From: Pontederia crassipes
Taxonomy: Eukaryota; Streptophyta; Magnoliopsida; Commelinales; Pontederiaceae
Direction of reading: 5' to 3'
DNA length: 64,000 bases
Assembly: GCA_030549335.1 (NCBI GenBank)
Contig: CM060188.1
Coordinates: forward strand, 41,505,696-41,569,695
In this document: positions 62,419 through 64,000 of the stretch, piece by piece
Numbering within the stretch: position 1 is the stretch's first letter
How the letters are laid out: every line of letters begins with the position of its first letter
The notes under the pieces: model-generated
What the model was told of the DNA's origin: nothing
The model's input: only the letters and a program-made list of their open reading frames with translations
Database searches by the model: none
Position numbers and translations under genes: made by a program

Positions 62419-64000
62419 ACATACATGTTGATTTGAAATCCGAATCGATGTACATGTAAACATATAAACATGTATATATATCTATTAGTTCAACCTATTG
62501 CATGCCTTAAGTCAGTATGCAGAACAGTAAAAAATTAATGATTTTTTGTATGTTTACATGACCGACGTCCTGAAGGGTGGGTTAATTTGCTAATTTGGGT
62601 TCCTTTTCTATGCCCTTTTTAGGGAGAAGCTAATTCCCACCGGTAAAATAATCATGTCAAGAAATCTATTTCCATAAACATACTTATATTTTTAAAGCGA
62701 GAATCTTTAATAAGTACTAGATATGCTGTCTAATAAGTATTATTATTAAGCATTAATTATATTTTCCTCCTATAAACTATATATTATATTTTCCTCCTTT
62801 TAAATTATATAGTATGCCCACTTCACCCTCCTAAGCTTATTTATTACCCGCTTAGCTCTCCTAACCATTCAAATTACTTCCACTTAACATGAAATTATTA
62901 AAACTTTAAGCTTTTTATACACATTTATCTGTTTAACCACACTCAATTTTATCTATTTCATTTTAGCAAATAAAAACAAAATAAAAGGTAAATATGATAC
63001 AGTATAGGAAAGAAAAATGAAATGAACCCAAGATGCCCAAAAAATATGCATTAATTCATATATTTGAGTAAATCTAAAGTATATTAAATAACCAGTTATT
63101 TAGCGTCAAATAATTGTAAAGTAAATATTAAATAATTTTATCTATAGAATTTTTCTTAAATGTTTGAAAAAAAATAAAAAAAACGTGTGAATTGAACTCT
63201 TTCTATTATTGATTTTTTTCTAAATTTTATAAGTTTTTTCCGATTTTTTCTAAATTTCCTAATTTTTTTTCTTGCAGGCACTCAAGTGATGCCTAATTTT
63301 CTGCAAGTTTAAATTCATATAAAAGTAATTAATAATATGTTGAAGATAACATTATTATGTAACAATCTTATCTTAATATTGCCACTCTTCAATTTTTTTA
63401 ATTGTATACTTAAATATTTGATCTTATATTATAACTAACTATATTATATATTTTTTTTCTTAATTTACTAATTACTAATTATTATAATATTATTATATAT
63501 CTAATACATATACTGAAAAAGATTGATTCAATCCGATCCGACCGACCGATATGATTAGGTTGTGCCCGAATTGTGTGGGGTCGACCAAAATGCCTTTTCA
63601 GCATGGCACGATTTTGAATTGGCAAGAATCAAGCATGAACCAAAAGTCTATCTTTAGTTCCCCTTGGGATTATAGGTGTTTATTGGATCGGGCAGTTCGA
63701 TCCGTCCGCTAGTTAACCTGATAACATATCAGTTAGTCCGTTCAAGTTTAGGTCTGGGCTCGTCCGATTTCTTAATGGGCTTGGACCTACATCAGGCTAG
63801 ACAAGTTATTCATCCATTTGTCCAATACCGATCGTCCGATATCCGTCAAATATCCGTCCGATAATTTATAAGTCGTCCATTAATACGTCTGTTAACCGTT
63901 AATAGATTAAACTTATTAAAATAGTATAAAATATTACTGTACAGATTTATTTTAATTAATTCATGTGCCGCCATTATGTTATTCGGCTAATGTTAATTGT

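Larger units (their letters stand above)
60932..64000. other. AT-rich intergenic sequence to window end
   Basis: No gene was recognised. Contents include (GA)n at 62113-62170, (TA)n at 62380-62418 and, at 63520-63860, a stretch with repeated gatccgtccg/cgtccgat motifs that may be the end of a DNA transposon. The apparent open frame over the GA repeat on the minus strand is an artefact. Confidence 0.45.

Overview
The window is nuclear DNA from a flowering plant. It holds three intron-bearing genes, all on the + strand, in about 64 kb that is otherwise AT-rich and full of transposable elements. Athila-like Ty3 and SIRE-like Ty1 retroelements, a CACTA element with the CACTACAAGAAAA end, L1-type LINEs, a (TTG)n-tailed SINE and a ZMYM1-like hAT all fit an angiosperm. 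Moderate GC in the exons and AT-rich introns argue weakly against a grass. I cannot name the species.

Left end (1-11.5 kb): an internally deleted CACTA (En/Spm) element runs from beyond the left edge to 5376. Its right end abuts an Athila-like pol remnant (5377-7979) that appears to have been split by the CACTA insertion. Decayed AT-rich sequence follows, then two tandem MITE-like elements (10.3-11.5 kb).

LOG locus (16.0-20.6 kb): a cytokinin-activating LONELY GUY phosphoribohydrolase gene of six exons (218 aa), with a G-box and a TATA box upstream. A 5'-truncated LINE with an RNase H domain follows at 21.2-22.2 kb. The 22-31 kb interval is AT-rich and contains a decayed hAT transposase gene on the minus strand (25.6-27.7 kb).

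SAPS locus (31.2-47.2 kb): a 19-exon gene for a SAPS-domain regulatory subunit of PP6-type phosphatase (820 aa). Its introns carry four SINE-derived insertions, several LINE fragments and one antisense exon apparently copied from a WD40 gene.

GNAT locus (49.4-51.9 kb): a three-exon GNAT acetyltransferase gene (273 aa) with a probable plastid transit peptide encoded almost alone by exon 1.

Right end (52.3-64 kb): a foldback element interrupted by a roughly 3-kb solo LTR, a partial related LTR in the opposite orientation, a SIRE-like Ty1/copia LTR with PBS and broken gag, and AT-rich sequence with microsatellites. The three genes do not form a pathway; they are neighbours only. I found no clearly new biological system. 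The most notable signals are the captured antisense WD40 exon, a 28-bp SINE-tail insertion with an 11-bp target duplication, and the architecture of the deleted CACTA element. All exon boundaries were read by eye from GT/AG signals, reading frame and family similarity.
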